Below are positions 16,683-24,349 of a stretch of 50,946 bases of DNA, piece by piece. The notes under the pieces were generated by a model that saw only the letters and a list, made by a program, of their open reading frames with translations, did not search any database and had not been told where the DNA came from. This DNA comes from an uncultured Clostridia bacterium (GTDB taxonomy: Bacteria > Bacillota > Clostridia > Oscillospirales > Acutalibacteraceae). A program made the position numbers and the translations under genes. How positions within the stretch are numbered: position 1 is the stretch's first letter; each line of letters opens with the position of its first letter. The stretch is taken from the NCBI GenBank assembly GCA_947593615.1, contig CANQDR010000013.1, forward strand, positions 1 to 50,946. The letters run 5' to 3'.

Positions 16683-16912
16683 TTTGGACTTATACATCAT
16701 CCGACTATCGGCGGCGAGGACAGGAATATCAACATGGACGCGTTCAAATAAATTGCGGACGCCTTTCTTGAGGCGAGCGTAACATATTTTGACACCGCCT
16801 ACCATTTATCATCTGCAAATATGCGAATCGGCGTTAGGAGAGGTGATCGTAGAGCGTATCCGAGGGAAGCTTTAAAGTCACCGAAAAGCTACCGATTTTC
16901 TATGTTCAGCGC
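16683..16912 (+). pseudogene. Decayed 5' fragment of an aldo/keto reductase
   Basis: Three successive frames read parts of one aldo/keto reductase N terminus. First FGLIHHPTIGGEDRNINM, an in-frame TAA at 16749-16751, then IADAFLEASVTYFDTAYHLS with the family's FDTA motif. Then, one frame over, ESALGEVIVER (16825-16857). Then, in the third frame, FKVTEKLPIFYVQ (from 16871). Normal relatives read these in one frame. The rest of the barrel is gone, so this is a truncated, frameshifted relic, not a gene. The DNA between the relic and the tRNA genes holds only a terminator. Confidence 0.8.
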
Positions 16913-16948
16913 ACGTAAATGTATTATTCTAAAAACAAAAAATCAAAC

Positions 16949-16994
16949 AAAAAATCCGAACATTTCACCTATCAGTAAAAAGTTCGGATTTTTT
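16949..16994. terminator. Bidirectional terminator after tRNA-Tyr
   Basis: AAAAAATCCGAAC and GTTCGGATTTTTT form a 13-bp stem with a 20-base loop. A/T tracts on both sides allow function on both strands. On the minus strand it ends the tRNA transcript. Confidence 0.75.
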
Positions 16995-16999
16995 AAGTT

Positions 17000-17084
17000 T
17001 GGTGGGAGAAGGTGGATTCGAACCACCGAAGTCGATGACAACAGATTTACAGTCTGCCCCCTTTGGCCACTCGGGAATTCTCCC
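17000..17084 (-). tRNA. tRNA-Tyr (anticodon GTA)
   Basis: An 85-base class II tRNA on the minus strand with an encoded CCA. The acceptor arms GGGAGAA/TTCTCCC pair perfectly, the anticodon loop is CTGTAAA, a long variable arm is present, and the T-loop is TTCGAAT. Confidence 0.95.
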
Positions 17085-17104
17085 ATATCAAATTTTCAAA
17101 AATC

Positions 17105-17132
17105 GAAGCCTACTGCCTAAACAGTAGGCTTC
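17105..17132 (-). terminator. Hairpin between tRNA-Thr and tRNA-Tyr
   Basis: GAAGCCTACTG and CAGTAGGCTTC form an 11-bp stem with a 6-base loop. On the minus strand it lies 3' of tRNA-Thr and is followed by GATTTTTG. It may terminate most transcripts after tRNA-Thr or serve as a processing signal in a joint transcript with tRNA-Tyr. Confidence 0.6.
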
Positions 17133-17134
17133 TT

Positions 17135-17210
17135 TGGAGCTGGTGGACGGACTTGAACCCCCGACCTGCTGATTACAAATCAGCTGCTCTACCAACTGAG
17201 CTACACCAGC
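17135..17210 (-). tRNA. tRNA-Thr (anticodon TGT)
   Basis: A 76-base tRNA on the minus strand with an encoded CCA. The acceptor arms GCTGGTG/CACCAGC pair, the D-arm is AGCTCAGTTGGTAGAGC, the anticodon loop is TTTGTAA and the T-loop is TTCAAGT. Confidence 0.95.
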
Positions 17211-17416
17211 GAATATCTGTAATTTTTGAGTGCCTTAATAATATATCATATTCAAAAAACTTTGTCAACACTTTTTTACTATTTTTTTAAATTTTTTTGT
17301 TTCTTAACTATCCTATGCTCTTGTATATTTTTAACCTTAAATAATAGTAATTATTTAATTTAATTATTAATCGATAAACAGAAATTTTCGGGTAACAATA
17401 TTCCAGAGGTGTTGTT

Positions 17417-17812
17417 ATGTACGCAAATGAATCAACCGTGAAAAAAGCTAAAACCGATACAGAAAAACCAGCCTATGAAGTAAAAAAAGGGTTCTCGTTT
17501 TATCAAAAACTGTTTTTTCTCTACTTTCTTAATCTCATTGACTGGGTATGTACCGAATCTCTTATAGCCAGCGGAAAATTTCATGAAGCAAATCCGATTA
17601 TGCAGCCTGTTCTCGGCGAATTTTGGTCAACCGTACTGATTAAAGGAGCGCTTCCGTTAGCGCTTGTGATTGTCTGCGCAATAATCTACAGGTTTGCCGA
17701 TACAGAAGAGGGATTTATAACAAATCTGCTTTTATATATCGGAATTATTGCCTATGCACTTGTAAACCTATGGCATATTTTTAATTTTGTATTGCTCTTT
17801 TTGTCAATTTAA
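17417..17812 (+). CDS. Small membrane protein of the DUF5658 type
   Basis: The 131-residue protein has a charged N-terminal tail of about 25 residues and three predicted membrane helices (about 31-50, 70-92, 102-130). The stretch FLYFLNLIDWVCTESLIASG followed by HEANPIMQPVLG matches the small 'NPxM' membrane proteins grouped as DUF5658. The function is unknown. The ATG has an AGAGGTGTTGTT leader. It ends 41 bases before the ABC-F gene on the same strand, so the two may be co-transcribed. Confidence 0.7.
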   Translation: MYANESTVKKAKTDTEKPAYEVKKGFSFYQKLFFLYFLNLIDWVCTESLIASGKFHEANPIMQPVLGEFWSTVLIKGALPLALVIVCAIIYRFADTEEGFITNLLLYIGIIAYALVNLWHIFNFVLLFLSI

Positions 17813-17853
17813 TGTAAAATAAAATAAAACTACTTTTGAAAGGAGTGTTCGTT

Positions 17854-19755
17854 TTGCCAGCATTGTCGGTACGCAATCTTACAATGACATTTATTGAGCG
17901 AAACCTTTTTACAGATGTTTCGTTTGACATTGAAGAAAAGGACAAGGTTGGTTTTATCGGCGCAAACGGAGTTGGCAAGACTACCCTCTTCAAAATATTA
18001 AACGGAGAAATCTCCCCTACCTCAGGTACTGTTGTATTTGAAAAGAATATCCGAATAGGATATATGGAGCAGCATGTATGCCGCAACCCGAGAATTGATA
18101 TTTACAGCGAGCTTTTGTCAGTATTCGATTATCTTAAAAATATTGAAAGTGAAATTAATTCAGTTACCAATGCAATAGATACTCAAAACGGCAATCTTGA
18201 ACAACTTGTTGAAAGACAGACCCATTTGATAGAAAAATATGAAATGCTCGGAGGGCTGACCTACAAAAGCCGCACCCGCTCGGCTCTGCTTGGTCTGGGA
18301 TTTAAGGAATCCGAGTTTGAAATGCCTGTAGGCAATTTAAGCGGAGGTCAGCGCTCAAAGCTTTGCCTTGCAAAGCTGCTGCTTTCTCAGAGCAATATGC
18401 TTTTGCTTGACGAACCAACAAACCACCTTGACATTAACTCCGTAAACTGGCTTGAGGAATTCTTAAAGGATTTTAAAGACTCAATGATTATAATAAGCCA
18501 TGACCGTTATTTTCTTGACAGAGTCACTAACAAAACAATTGAGCTTGAACACAATCGCACAATGTGCTATAAGGGTTCTTACACTGATTTCATTAAGAAA
18601 AAAGAAGCATATAATGAATCTTTAAAAAACAAGTATGAAAATGATATAAAAGAAATCAAACGCATTGAAAGTATAGTTGAACAACAAAAAAGATGGGGAC
18701 GCGAACGTAATTTTATTACCGCAGGAAGTAAACAAAAGGAAGCCGACCGAATAAAATCTCAGCTTGTGGCTCCAGACAGTGAGCTTGAAACAATGCGAAT
18801 GCACTTTAAGCCTAAATGCGAAAGCGGAAACGACGTTCTGATTTGCAGGGGACTTTCAAAATCATTTGACGGAAAACATCTTTTCAGCAACGTTGACATA
18901 CATATAAGAAAAGGCGAACGGGTATTTATCCTTGGCGGTAACGGATGCGGAAAAACAACGCTTTTCAAAATACTCACAGGAAAATGTCCTCAGGACAAAG
19001 GTGAATATGATTACGGCGCAAACGTACTGACAGGATATTTTGACCAAATGCAGCAAAATCTTGATTTGAGCAAAACTGCAATTGACGAAGTATGGGACGA
19101 GTTCCCCAATATGACTCAAACTGAAGTGCGCAGTGCAATGGCTTCATTTCTGTTTAAAGGTGAAGATGTTTTCAAGCCCCTTTCCAAAATGAGCGGCGGT
19201 GAACGGGCAAGAGTATCTCTGTTAAAACTAATGCTTAAAGGAAGTAATTTTCTTTTGCTTGACGAGCCTACCAATCACCTTGACGCTTCATCTCGCGAAG
19301 AGCTTGAGAATACCCTGAATGATTACAGCGGTACTCTGCTTATAATAAGTCACGACCGTTATTTTATTAATAAACTTGCCGACAGAGTTCTTGTTCTTAC
19401 TCAGGATGGCATAAAAGAATATTTGGGTAACTACGATTATTATGCCGAACATATAAAAGACGAAACAAGCGAAAAAGGCGCTCAGGTTTCAACTGCAAAG
19501 AGCGAAAAGCCTCTGAATGATTACTTTTTACAGAAACAAAGACAAAGCGAGGAACGAAAGCGTAAAACAAAGCTTAAGAAAGCAGAGGAAGAAATTGAAC
19601 GCCTTGACGCTGAAATTGAAAAAACTCAGGCATTGCTTTCAAGTGACGATGTTGCCGCAGATTATGAAAAATTGATCGAACTTACTAACCTGCTTGAAAA
19701 ACTACAGCAGGAACAGGAGGTACAGTACCAAATTTGGGAAGAATTTTCAGAATAA
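17854..19755 (+). CDS. ABC-F family ATPase (ribosome-associated type)
   Basis: The 633-residue protein has two ABC domains in one chain and no membrane domain. Domain 1 carries Walker A GANGVGKTTL, signature LSGGQRSKL and Walker B LLLDEPTNHLD. Domain 2 carries GGNGCGKTTL, MSGGERARV and LLLDEPTNHLD. A charged linker lies between them and a coiled-coil C-terminal domain follows (about 560-633), as in YdiF/YfmR/Uup relatives that act on stalled or antibiotic-bound ribosomes. It starts at TTG 17854, 8 bases after AAAGGAG. An upstream in-frame TTG overlaps that ribosome site. Housekeeping versus resistance role cannot be decided from sequence. Confidence 0.92.
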   Translation: MPALSVRNLTMTFIERNLFTDVSFDIEEKDKVGFIGANGVGKTTLFKILNGEISPTSGTVVFEKNIRIGYMEQHVCRNPRIDIYSELLSVFDYLKNIESEINSVTNAIDTQNGNLEQLVERQTHLIEKYEMLGGLTYKSRTRSALLGLGFKESEFEMPVGNLSGGQRSKLCLAKLLLSQSNMLLLDEPTNHLDINSVNWLEEFLKDFKDSMIIISHDRYFLDRVTNKTIELEHNRTMCYKGSYTDFIKKKEAYNESLKNKYENDIKEIKRIESIVEQQKRWGRERNFITAGSKQKEADRIKSQLVAPDSELETMRMHFKPKCESGNDVLICRGLSKSFDGKHLFSNVDIHIRKGERVFILGGNGCGKTTLFKILTGKCPQDKGEYDYGANVLTGYFDQMQQNLDLSKTAIDEVWDEFPNMTQTEVRSAMASFLFKGEDVFKPLSKMSGGERARVSLLKLMLKGSNFLLLDEPTNHLDASSREELENTLNDYSGTLLIISHDRYFINKLADRVLVLTQDGIKEYLGNYDYYAEHIKDETSEKGAQVSTAKSEKPLNDYFLQKQRQSEERKRKTKLKKAEEEIERLDAEIEKTQALLSSDDVAADYEKLIELTNLLEKLQQEQEVQYQIWEEFSE

Positions 19756-19793
19756 AATTTTAAATATTCACCGTGATCAGTCACGGTATATTT

Positions 19794-19870
19794 CCGCCCG
19801 TGGCGCAATTGGATAACGCAACAGATTCCGATTCTGAAGATTGGGGGTTCAAATCCCTTCGGGCGGGCCA
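19794..19870 (+). tRNA. tRNA-Arg (anticodon CCG)
   Basis: A 77-base tRNA with an encoded CCA. Acceptor arms CCGCCCG/CGGGCGG pair perfectly, the anticodon loop is TTCCGAT, and the T-arm is GGGGGTTCAAATCCCTT with two G-T pairs. It follows the ABC-F gene by 38 bases. Its 3' side, from the terminator onward, is the start of the tandem-repeat array. Confidence 0.95.
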
Positions 19871-19871
19871 T

Positions 19872-19909
19872 AAAAAATGAGAAGTACAATCTTGTACTTC
19901 TCATTTTTT
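19872..19909 (+). terminator. tRNA-Arg terminator
   Basis: An 18-bp near-blunt hairpin (AAAAAATGAGAAGTACAA against TTGTACTTCTCATTTTTT) with a 2-base loop directly follows the tRNA. Only its right arm (from 19893) is copied into each later repeat unit. Confidence 0.85.
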
Positions 19910-20752
19910 ATTACCGCTAAGTATCCGAAGGGATTTGAAGGCGAGCGTTAATAAAACAGTCCTGCGGACTGTTTTTAGCGAACTGCGCAGATGATACTTT
20001 TAGCTTTGTACACGCCGCAACAAACGAGATTATACATTTCTAAAGATGAACATACTGAGGGCGGATATTATATTTCAAATTTTACAAAACTGTACTTCTC
20101 ATTTTTTATTACCGCTAAGTATCCGAAGGGATTTGAAGGCGAGCGTTAAAAAAACAGTCCTGCGGACTGTTTTTAGCGAACTGCGCAGATGATACTTTTA
20201 GCTTTGTACACGCCGCTACAAACGAGATTATACATTTCTAAAGATGAACATACTGAGGGCGGATATTATATTTCAAATTTTACAAAACTGTACTTCTCAT
20301 TTTTTATTACCGCTAAGTATCCGAAGGGATTTGAAGGCGAGCGTTAAAAAAACAGTCCTGCGGACTGTTTTTAGCGAACTGCGCAGATGATACTTTTAGC
20401 TTTGTACACGCCGCTACAAACGAGATTATACATTTCTAAAGATGAACATACTGAGGGCGGATATTATATTTCAAATTTTACAAAACTGTACTTCTCATTT
20501 TTTATTACCGCTAAGTATCCGAAGGGATTTAAGGCGAGCGTTAATAAAACAGTCCTACGGACTGTTTTTAGCGAACTGCGCAGATGATGCTTTTAGCTTT
20601 GTACACACCGTAACAAACGAGATTATACATTTCTAAAGACGAACATACTGAGGGCGGATATTATCTTGAAAATTTCGTAAAACTGTACTTCTCATTTTTT
20701 ATTACCGCTAAGTATCCGAAGGGATTTGAAGGCGAGCGTTAATAAAACAGTC
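19893..20752. repeat. Tandem array of a 198-bp unit, 4.35 copies, beside tRNA-Arg
   Basis: Units start at 19893, 20091, 20289, 20487 and 20684, with lengths 198, 198, 198, 197 and a 69-base partial. Units 2 and 3 are identical. Unit 1 differs by a few bases and unit 4 is the most diverged. Each unit contains, in order: the right arm of the tRNA terminator (TGTACTTCTCATTTTTTATT), an inverted copy of the tRNA-Arg T-arm (CCGAAGGGATTTGAA, shortened by one base in unit 4), a perfect AAAACAGTCC/GGACTGTTTT hairpin, and a 110-base region with stops in every frame. Open frames inside it are not credible genes. It is not a CRISPR: there are no spacers. Attachment-site derivation or slippage are both possible origins. 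Confidence 0.9.
19953..19976. terminator. Hairpin carried by each repeat unit (first copy)
   Basis: AAAACAGTCC-TGC-GGACTGTTTT is a perfect terminator-like stem. Copies recur 198 bases apart in units 2, 3 and 4 (loop TAC in unit 4). The partial fifth unit is cut through its left arm. Confidence 0.6.
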
Positions 20753-20853
20753 AGGAGTACGGATTAATGTGTCACCGCAGCTAAATTACATTCGAAGTTT
20801 TTCGAGACGCAATTATTTTTGTCTTTTTTGATTGTTCATTACGCCACAATAAC
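20753..20853. other. Non-coding spacer after the repeat array
   Basis: No coding frame, repeat or hairpin is evident between the broken end of the array and the palindrome at 20854. Confidence 0.4.
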
Positions 20854-20876
20854 ACGTTGTATAAATTATACAACGT
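20854..20876. promoter_or_regulatory. 23-bp palindrome abutting a strong promoter
   Basis: ACGTTGTATAA and TTATACAACGT are perfect 11-base arms around a single central A. The palindrome ends 5 bases before the -35 box of the promoter at 20881, a position suited to an activator or repressor. Confidence 0.55.
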
Positions 20877-20880
20877 ATTA

Positions 20881-20909
20881 TTGACGTCCTCTTTTACATA
20901 TGCTATAAT
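20881..20909 (+). promoter_or_regulatory. Strong extended -10 promoter
   Basis: TTGACG, 17 bases, TATAAT with a TGC extension directly before the -10. Transcription would start near 20916 and give a leader of about 210 bases, including the first copy of the 62-bp repeat, before the FMN-barrel gene at 21127. Confidence 0.75.
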
Positions 20910-20948
20910 ATCAGTGAAATCATTTTATAGACTTCAAGTATATTATAT

Positions 20949-21010
20949 GATATGATCTTACAGACTTTGATACAAAGACGAGGAATAATTGAAAAGTGCG
21001 CCTTTGCGGT
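20949..21010 (+). repeat. 62-bp direct repeat, copy 1
   Basis: This is identical to 21631-21692. It contains the short inverted repeat CTTTG-ATA-CAAAG. Both copies can also be read as a 20-codon frame starting ATGATCTTACAG and ending at TAA three bases past the repeat, with the only difference being a synonymous valine codon (GTG versus GTA). Confidence 0.85.
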
Positions 21011-21126
21011 GTAAAATGTGTGCCGGGTTAATAGTGATAGATTTGTTCGCGATTCTGTGGTACGATTTATTACGAGGTGGAACTATATCCATTCGGTTTA
21101 TTTAGATTTTGAGGAGTAGAAAGACT

Positions 21127-21546
21127 ATGAATTGGAACGAGCAGGCTGAAAGAATCATGATGGAGCGCTTTGGCAACGGCAAAGATAATATCATCCCTTT
21201 GGCGACTGTAGAGAACGGAGTTCCCTATGTGCGATATGTCAACGCATATTATGAGGAAAATTCCTTTTATATTATCACATATGCGCTCTCCAATAAAATG
21301 CGGCATATTCAAACAAACTCCGCGGTTGCAATTGCGGGCGACTGGTTTACGGCACACGCAAAAGGAGAAAGTTTGGGCTGGTTTTGTGATGAAAAGAATC
21401 GTCTCCTTGCTGAAAAATTGAAGAAGACCTTTGCAAGCTGGATCGACAGCGGGCATAATGATTTTTCGGACGAAAATACCATTATTCTGCGTCTGGAATT
21501 AACAGATGCGGTACTGCTTTCGCATGGCACGAGGTACGAACTGTAG
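21127..21546 (+). CDS. FMN-binding split-barrel (pyridoxamine-phosphate-oxidase-like) protein
   Basis: The 140-residue protein has the small split-barrel pattern (IIPLATVENGVPYVRYVNAYYEENSFYIITYALSNK, in pieces across residues 22-60, then VAIAGDWFTAHAKGESLGW). Proteins of this type bind FMN or F420-like flavins; this one is of the general-stress/nitroreductase-like small group and its substrate is unknown. The ATG at 21127 is preceded by GAGGAG about 11 bases away. A TTG at 21109 was rejected because it overlaps that ribosome site. The gene is bracketed by two exact 62-bp direct repeats and is transcribed from the promoter at 20881. Confidence 0.78.
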   Translation: MNWNEQAERIMMERFGNGKDNIIPLATVENGVPYVRYVNAYYEENSFYIITYALSNKMRHIQTNSAVAIAGDWFTAHAKGESLGWFCDEKNRLLAEKLKKTFASWIDSGHNDFSDENTIILRLELTDAVLLSHGTRYEL

Positions 21547-21605
21547 TGGGGCATATTTTTAAGCAAAAATAAAGCAGTTTGTTTTTGATGCAGTAAAACC
21601 CCTGC

Positions 21606-21657
21606 TTGTATCAAATTCGCAAAGAACACAGATATGATCTTACAGACTTTGATACAA
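21606..21657. promoter_or_regulatory. Inverted 10-bp motif pair (TTGTATCAAA / TTTGATACAA)
   Basis: TTGTATCAAA at 21606-21615 and its complement at 21648-21657 are separated by 32 bases. The same 10-mer recurs at 20966-20975 (inverted, in repeat copy 1) and at 22356-22365. It could be a shared operator for the FMN-barrel, GNAT and PfkB genes. Confidence 0.4.
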
Positions 21658-21692
21658 AGACGAGGAATAATTGAAAAGTGCGCCTTTGCGGT
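21631..21692 (+). repeat. 62-bp direct repeat, copy 2
   Basis: This is identical to 20949-21010, 682 bases downstream. Together the copies bracket the FMN-barrel gene. Confidence 0.85.
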
Positions 21693-21789
21693 ATAAGCTG
21701 CTGCTTGGGGTATAAGTTGTGCACTGGGAGAAAAGGAGGGATTTTTAAACTCCAAGTTGTTTAAATTAATCTTACGGGAAGGTAACACA

Positions 21790-22272
21790 ATGAAAATAGA
21801 ATTACAGTTGATGAAAATTGAGGAGAAGACTCTGCTTGTCAGGCTTATGGAATTATATAACTATGAGTTTACAGCTTACAATGATGCAGACATAAATGAA
21901 TTTGGGTACTTTGGGTACGACCATATAGACGATTATTGGAACGAGGAAGGGCGGTATCCATATTTAATCCGTGTTGATGGGAAAATCGTAGGTTTTGCTT
22001 TGGTATGCCCATATTGCAGGTTTACCGAAGGAGAAAAAGCGCGGAGCATAGGTGAATTTTTTGTAATGTTGAAATACAGACATATGGGGATAGGTGAAAG
22101 AGTTGCCACAGAAATTTTCTCCCGCCATAAAGGGACTTGGGAAGTCTGTTATCTGAGAAGAAATACACCTGCAAAAGCATTCTGGGAAAAGGTGATCAAT
22201 CATTATACCGACGGTCATTATGAAGTTTGCGGAGAAAATGACAGTGAAATGGGTGGCTTTACTTTTAAAAAC
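21790..22272 (+). CDS. GNAT-family N-acetyltransferase
   Basis: The protein has about 160 residues. The acetyl-CoA-binding core is visible as IGEFFVMLKYRHMGIGERVATEIF (in two overlapping parts, with the R-x-x-G-x-G/A-like RHMGIGE) followed by a family-typical WEVCYLRRNTPAKAFWEKVI. The acceptor substrate cannot be assigned. The ATG at 21790 has GGAAGG about 8 bases upstream; the open frame further upstream starts within the promoter region. It sits between the 62-bp repeat and the PfkB gene, and the TTGTATCAAA motif occurs on both sides of it. The coding frame ends shortly before 22275. Confidence 0.85.
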
Positions 22273-22395
22273 TAACATAAAAAAGTATTTCTGTCTACCG
22301 TAAATATAGAAGTTCCCTGTCATCGATGTGTCAGTGAGGAGTTAGCATTTTGTGATTGTATCAAAATCGCAAATGATATAGAGGAGATTTTCAGA

Positions 22396-23307
22396 ATGAA
22401 ACGTGTACTTGTATCAGGTTTAATTAATATTGAAACAACGGCACAGGTGGATTCATTTCCTATTGAATATCAGCCAATAGATTACAAATTTTTTGGTGTG
22501 AGAAGCACACCGTCGGGTGTCGGCTTAAATTTAGCTTCTGCGCTCACTACTCTCGGCGACAGTGTGACCCTTCTTTCTGTTTGCGGAAATGACATATCGG
22601 GAAATATAATAAAGGAGAACCTGTCGCAGAGAAACATCAGTCCTGACTTTGTTCTTCCTATATTGAGGGAAACACCGCAATCCGTGGTTCTGTATGATAA
22701 AAACGGTAAACGCAGAATAATCTGCGATCTTAAAGACGCACAGGATATAAAGTACGATATGGACACATTCAAAGCTCAGGCGGAAAGCTGCGACTGTATC
22801 TGCCTTTGCAATATAAATTTCTCACGCAAAATGCTTTATCTCGCCCGCTCTATGGGCAAGCCAATTGTGACAGACGTACACGCTTTGTCGAATATAGATG
22901 ATGAATACAACCGTGATTTTATGAATTGCTCCGATATCCTCTTTTTGAGCGACGAATACCTTAATAACACAAAAGAATTTGTAAAAGAAATAGAGAGACG
23001 CTTTGGCAATGAAATCATTGTTGTGGGCAGAGGTTCGCGTGGCGCACTTTTGTATACTAAGAGTGATGACAATTTTTATGAGGTTCCGGCTTTCAGAACA
23101 CGCACGCCTGTAAATACGGTCGGCGCAGGTGACGCTCTGCTTTCTGCGTTTATACATTTTTATATCGGAGGAAATTCTCCTTACTATTCTCTCAGACTTG
23201 CCTGCGCCTTTGCTTCATATAAAATAGGTGACAAGAGTGCATCGGCAGGATTTTTAAGCGAAAGTGAACTTAAAGAGCTTTTGCCGAAATGCGAGCCGAT
23301 ATTGTAA
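22396..23307 (+). CDS. PfkB-family (ribokinase-like) sugar kinase
   Basis: This 303-residue cytosolic kinase transfers phosphate from ATP to a sugar or nucleoside. The N-terminal GLINIETTAQVDSFP region, the G-rich TPSGVGLNLASALTTLG, and the C-terminal NTVGAGDALLSAFIHF with catalytic Asp of GAGD are the family signatures. The substrate is not evident. It has a GAGGAG-like ribosome site and follows the TTGTATCAAA motif at 22356. A TrmB-type regulator starts 54 bases after it on the same strand, which suggests sugar-responsive control of the pair. Confidence 0.9.
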   Translation: MKRVLVSGLINIETTAQVDSFPIEYQPIDYKFFGVRSTPSGVGLNLASALTTLGDSVTLLSVCGNDISGNIIKENLSQRNISPDFVLPILRETPQSVVLYDKNGKRRIICDLKDAQDIKYDMDTFKAQAESCDCICLCNINFSRKMLYLARSMGKPIVTDVHALSNIDDEYNRDFMNCSDILFLSDEYLNNTKEFVKEIERRFGNEIIVVGRGSRGALLYTKSDDNFYEVPAFRTRTPVNTVGAGDALLSAFIHFYIGGNSPYYSLRLACAFASYKIGDKSASAGFLSESELKELLPKCEPIL

Positions 23308-23361
23308 ATCAAAAAAGCCGCAAATATCATTTGTCTGTTTGAAGTATGAAAGGAACATATA

Positions 23362-24153
23362 ATGGATAAAGAAAAAATAATCTCATGTCTTGTGAGTCTC
23401 GGGTTTTCAAAACTTGAGTCTGAAATATATATAGTACTTCTCGACGGTGCAAAGTCGGGTTATAATATAGCAAAAAAAATAAACATTTCAAGACCATCTG
23501 TGTACAACGCGCTTGAGCATATGTATGATAAAGGAATCGTTCTGCAACTCCACGACGGCAGTTCTGAATATATAGCCCAGCATCCTTCAGTCATCTTTAA
23601 ACGACTCAGAGAGGAATATACAGAAAACACACATATTGCAGAAAAAGAATTGTCCGAATACGCAAACGACCGCTTTGAAGAACGCCTCGCAACGTTAAAG
23701 GGCTTTAAGACCATAATAGCTCGAGCAGAGGAAATGATAATAAACTCAAAGCACGATGTGTTTATAAATACAGGAATAGGTATTGCTCCGCTTAAAAACG
23801 CTATCAACGCGGCAGCTGAAAACAGCACATGTGTGACTGTCTTTTCGTTTTATGAGCTTGATGCCGAGGACATAAACTGCAATATTTTCTCACATGGTAG
23901 AGAGCAGGTAGACAATTGTTCGCGTCTTATGCTCTCCTGTGACGGCAGAGAAATACTTGTCGCCAACAAAAGCAGTGAGAACGGCGAATGGATTGCCTCT
24001 GTTACAAATAATCCACTTATGGTGGATATCATCACCGAGCATATTCACAACGACATTTACCTGCTCAGGCTGCGTGACCGCTTTGGTACGGAAATATATG
24101 ATAAACTTAGAATAGGTTCAAGGTTTGAGTCTCTTGATAGATTAAAGAAATAG
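23362..24153 (+). CDS. TrmB-family sugar-responsive transcriptional regulator
   Basis: The 263-residue protein has an N-terminal winged helix (LGFSKLESEIYIVLLDGAKS, then ISRPSVYNALEHMYDKGIV, about 12-65), a short coiled linker, and a C-terminal region resembling the TrmB effector domain (VFINTGIGIAPLKNAINAA). TrmB-type proteins bind sugars and usually control sugar uptake or kinase genes. It follows the PfkB kinase by 54 bases and is likely in the same transcript. No sugar transporter lies beside it, so the effector may be an internal metabolite. Confidence 0.85.
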   Translation: MDKEKIISCLVSLGFSKLESEIYIVLLDGAKSGYNIAKKINISRPSVYNALEHMYDKGIVLQLHDGSSEYIAQHPSVIFKRLREEYTENTHIAEKELSEYANDRFEERLATLKGFKTIIARAEEMIINSKHDVFINTGIGIAPLKNAINAAAENSTCVTVFSFYELDAEDINCNIFSHGREQVDNCSRLMLSCDGREILVANKSSENGEWIASVTNNPLMVDIITEHIHNDIYLLRLRDRFGTEIYDKLRIGSRFESLDRLKK

Positions 24154-24320
24154 ATTGGAACAATAAAAATTTTTATAGAACACCTTGCAATATACACTAA
24201 TTACTTAGACTCTGAGAGAGATTTTTTACCGATTATTTCTGCGCACAGTGCGGTGAGCTTTTTCAGGTTAATTCGCTCACATAATTAACATACTAACTTT
24301 TTTTAATTTTACAATATTTA

Positions 24321-24349
24321 TTGACACAAAAAGTTCTATATAGTACAAT
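24321..24349 (+). promoter_or_regulatory. Promoter of the marR-FMN-barrel operon
   Basis: TTGACA (24321-24326), 17 bases, TACAAT (24344-24349). The operator repeats at 24334-24358 overlap its spacer and -10 box. Confidence 0.75.

Noticed and set aside
16821..17290. Plus-strand frames crossing the tRNA-Tyr and tRNA-Thr region
   Set aside because: They run antisense through tRNA genes or across the aldo/keto reductase relic and a terminator.
19662..19904. Minus-strand frame with a PKGFEPPIFRIG-like stretch over tRNA-Arg
   Set aside because: This is a common artefact of reading tRNA-Arg antisense, and it also overlaps the ABC-F gene.
20387..20636. Open frames of 64-66 codons inside the repeat array
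   Set aside because: They lie wholly within the 198-bp repeat, have no ribosome site, and similar pieces in other units are broken by stops.
19893..20752. CRISPR array
   Set aside because: The units are 198 bp and adjoin each other directly, without short unique spacers, and there are no cas genes.
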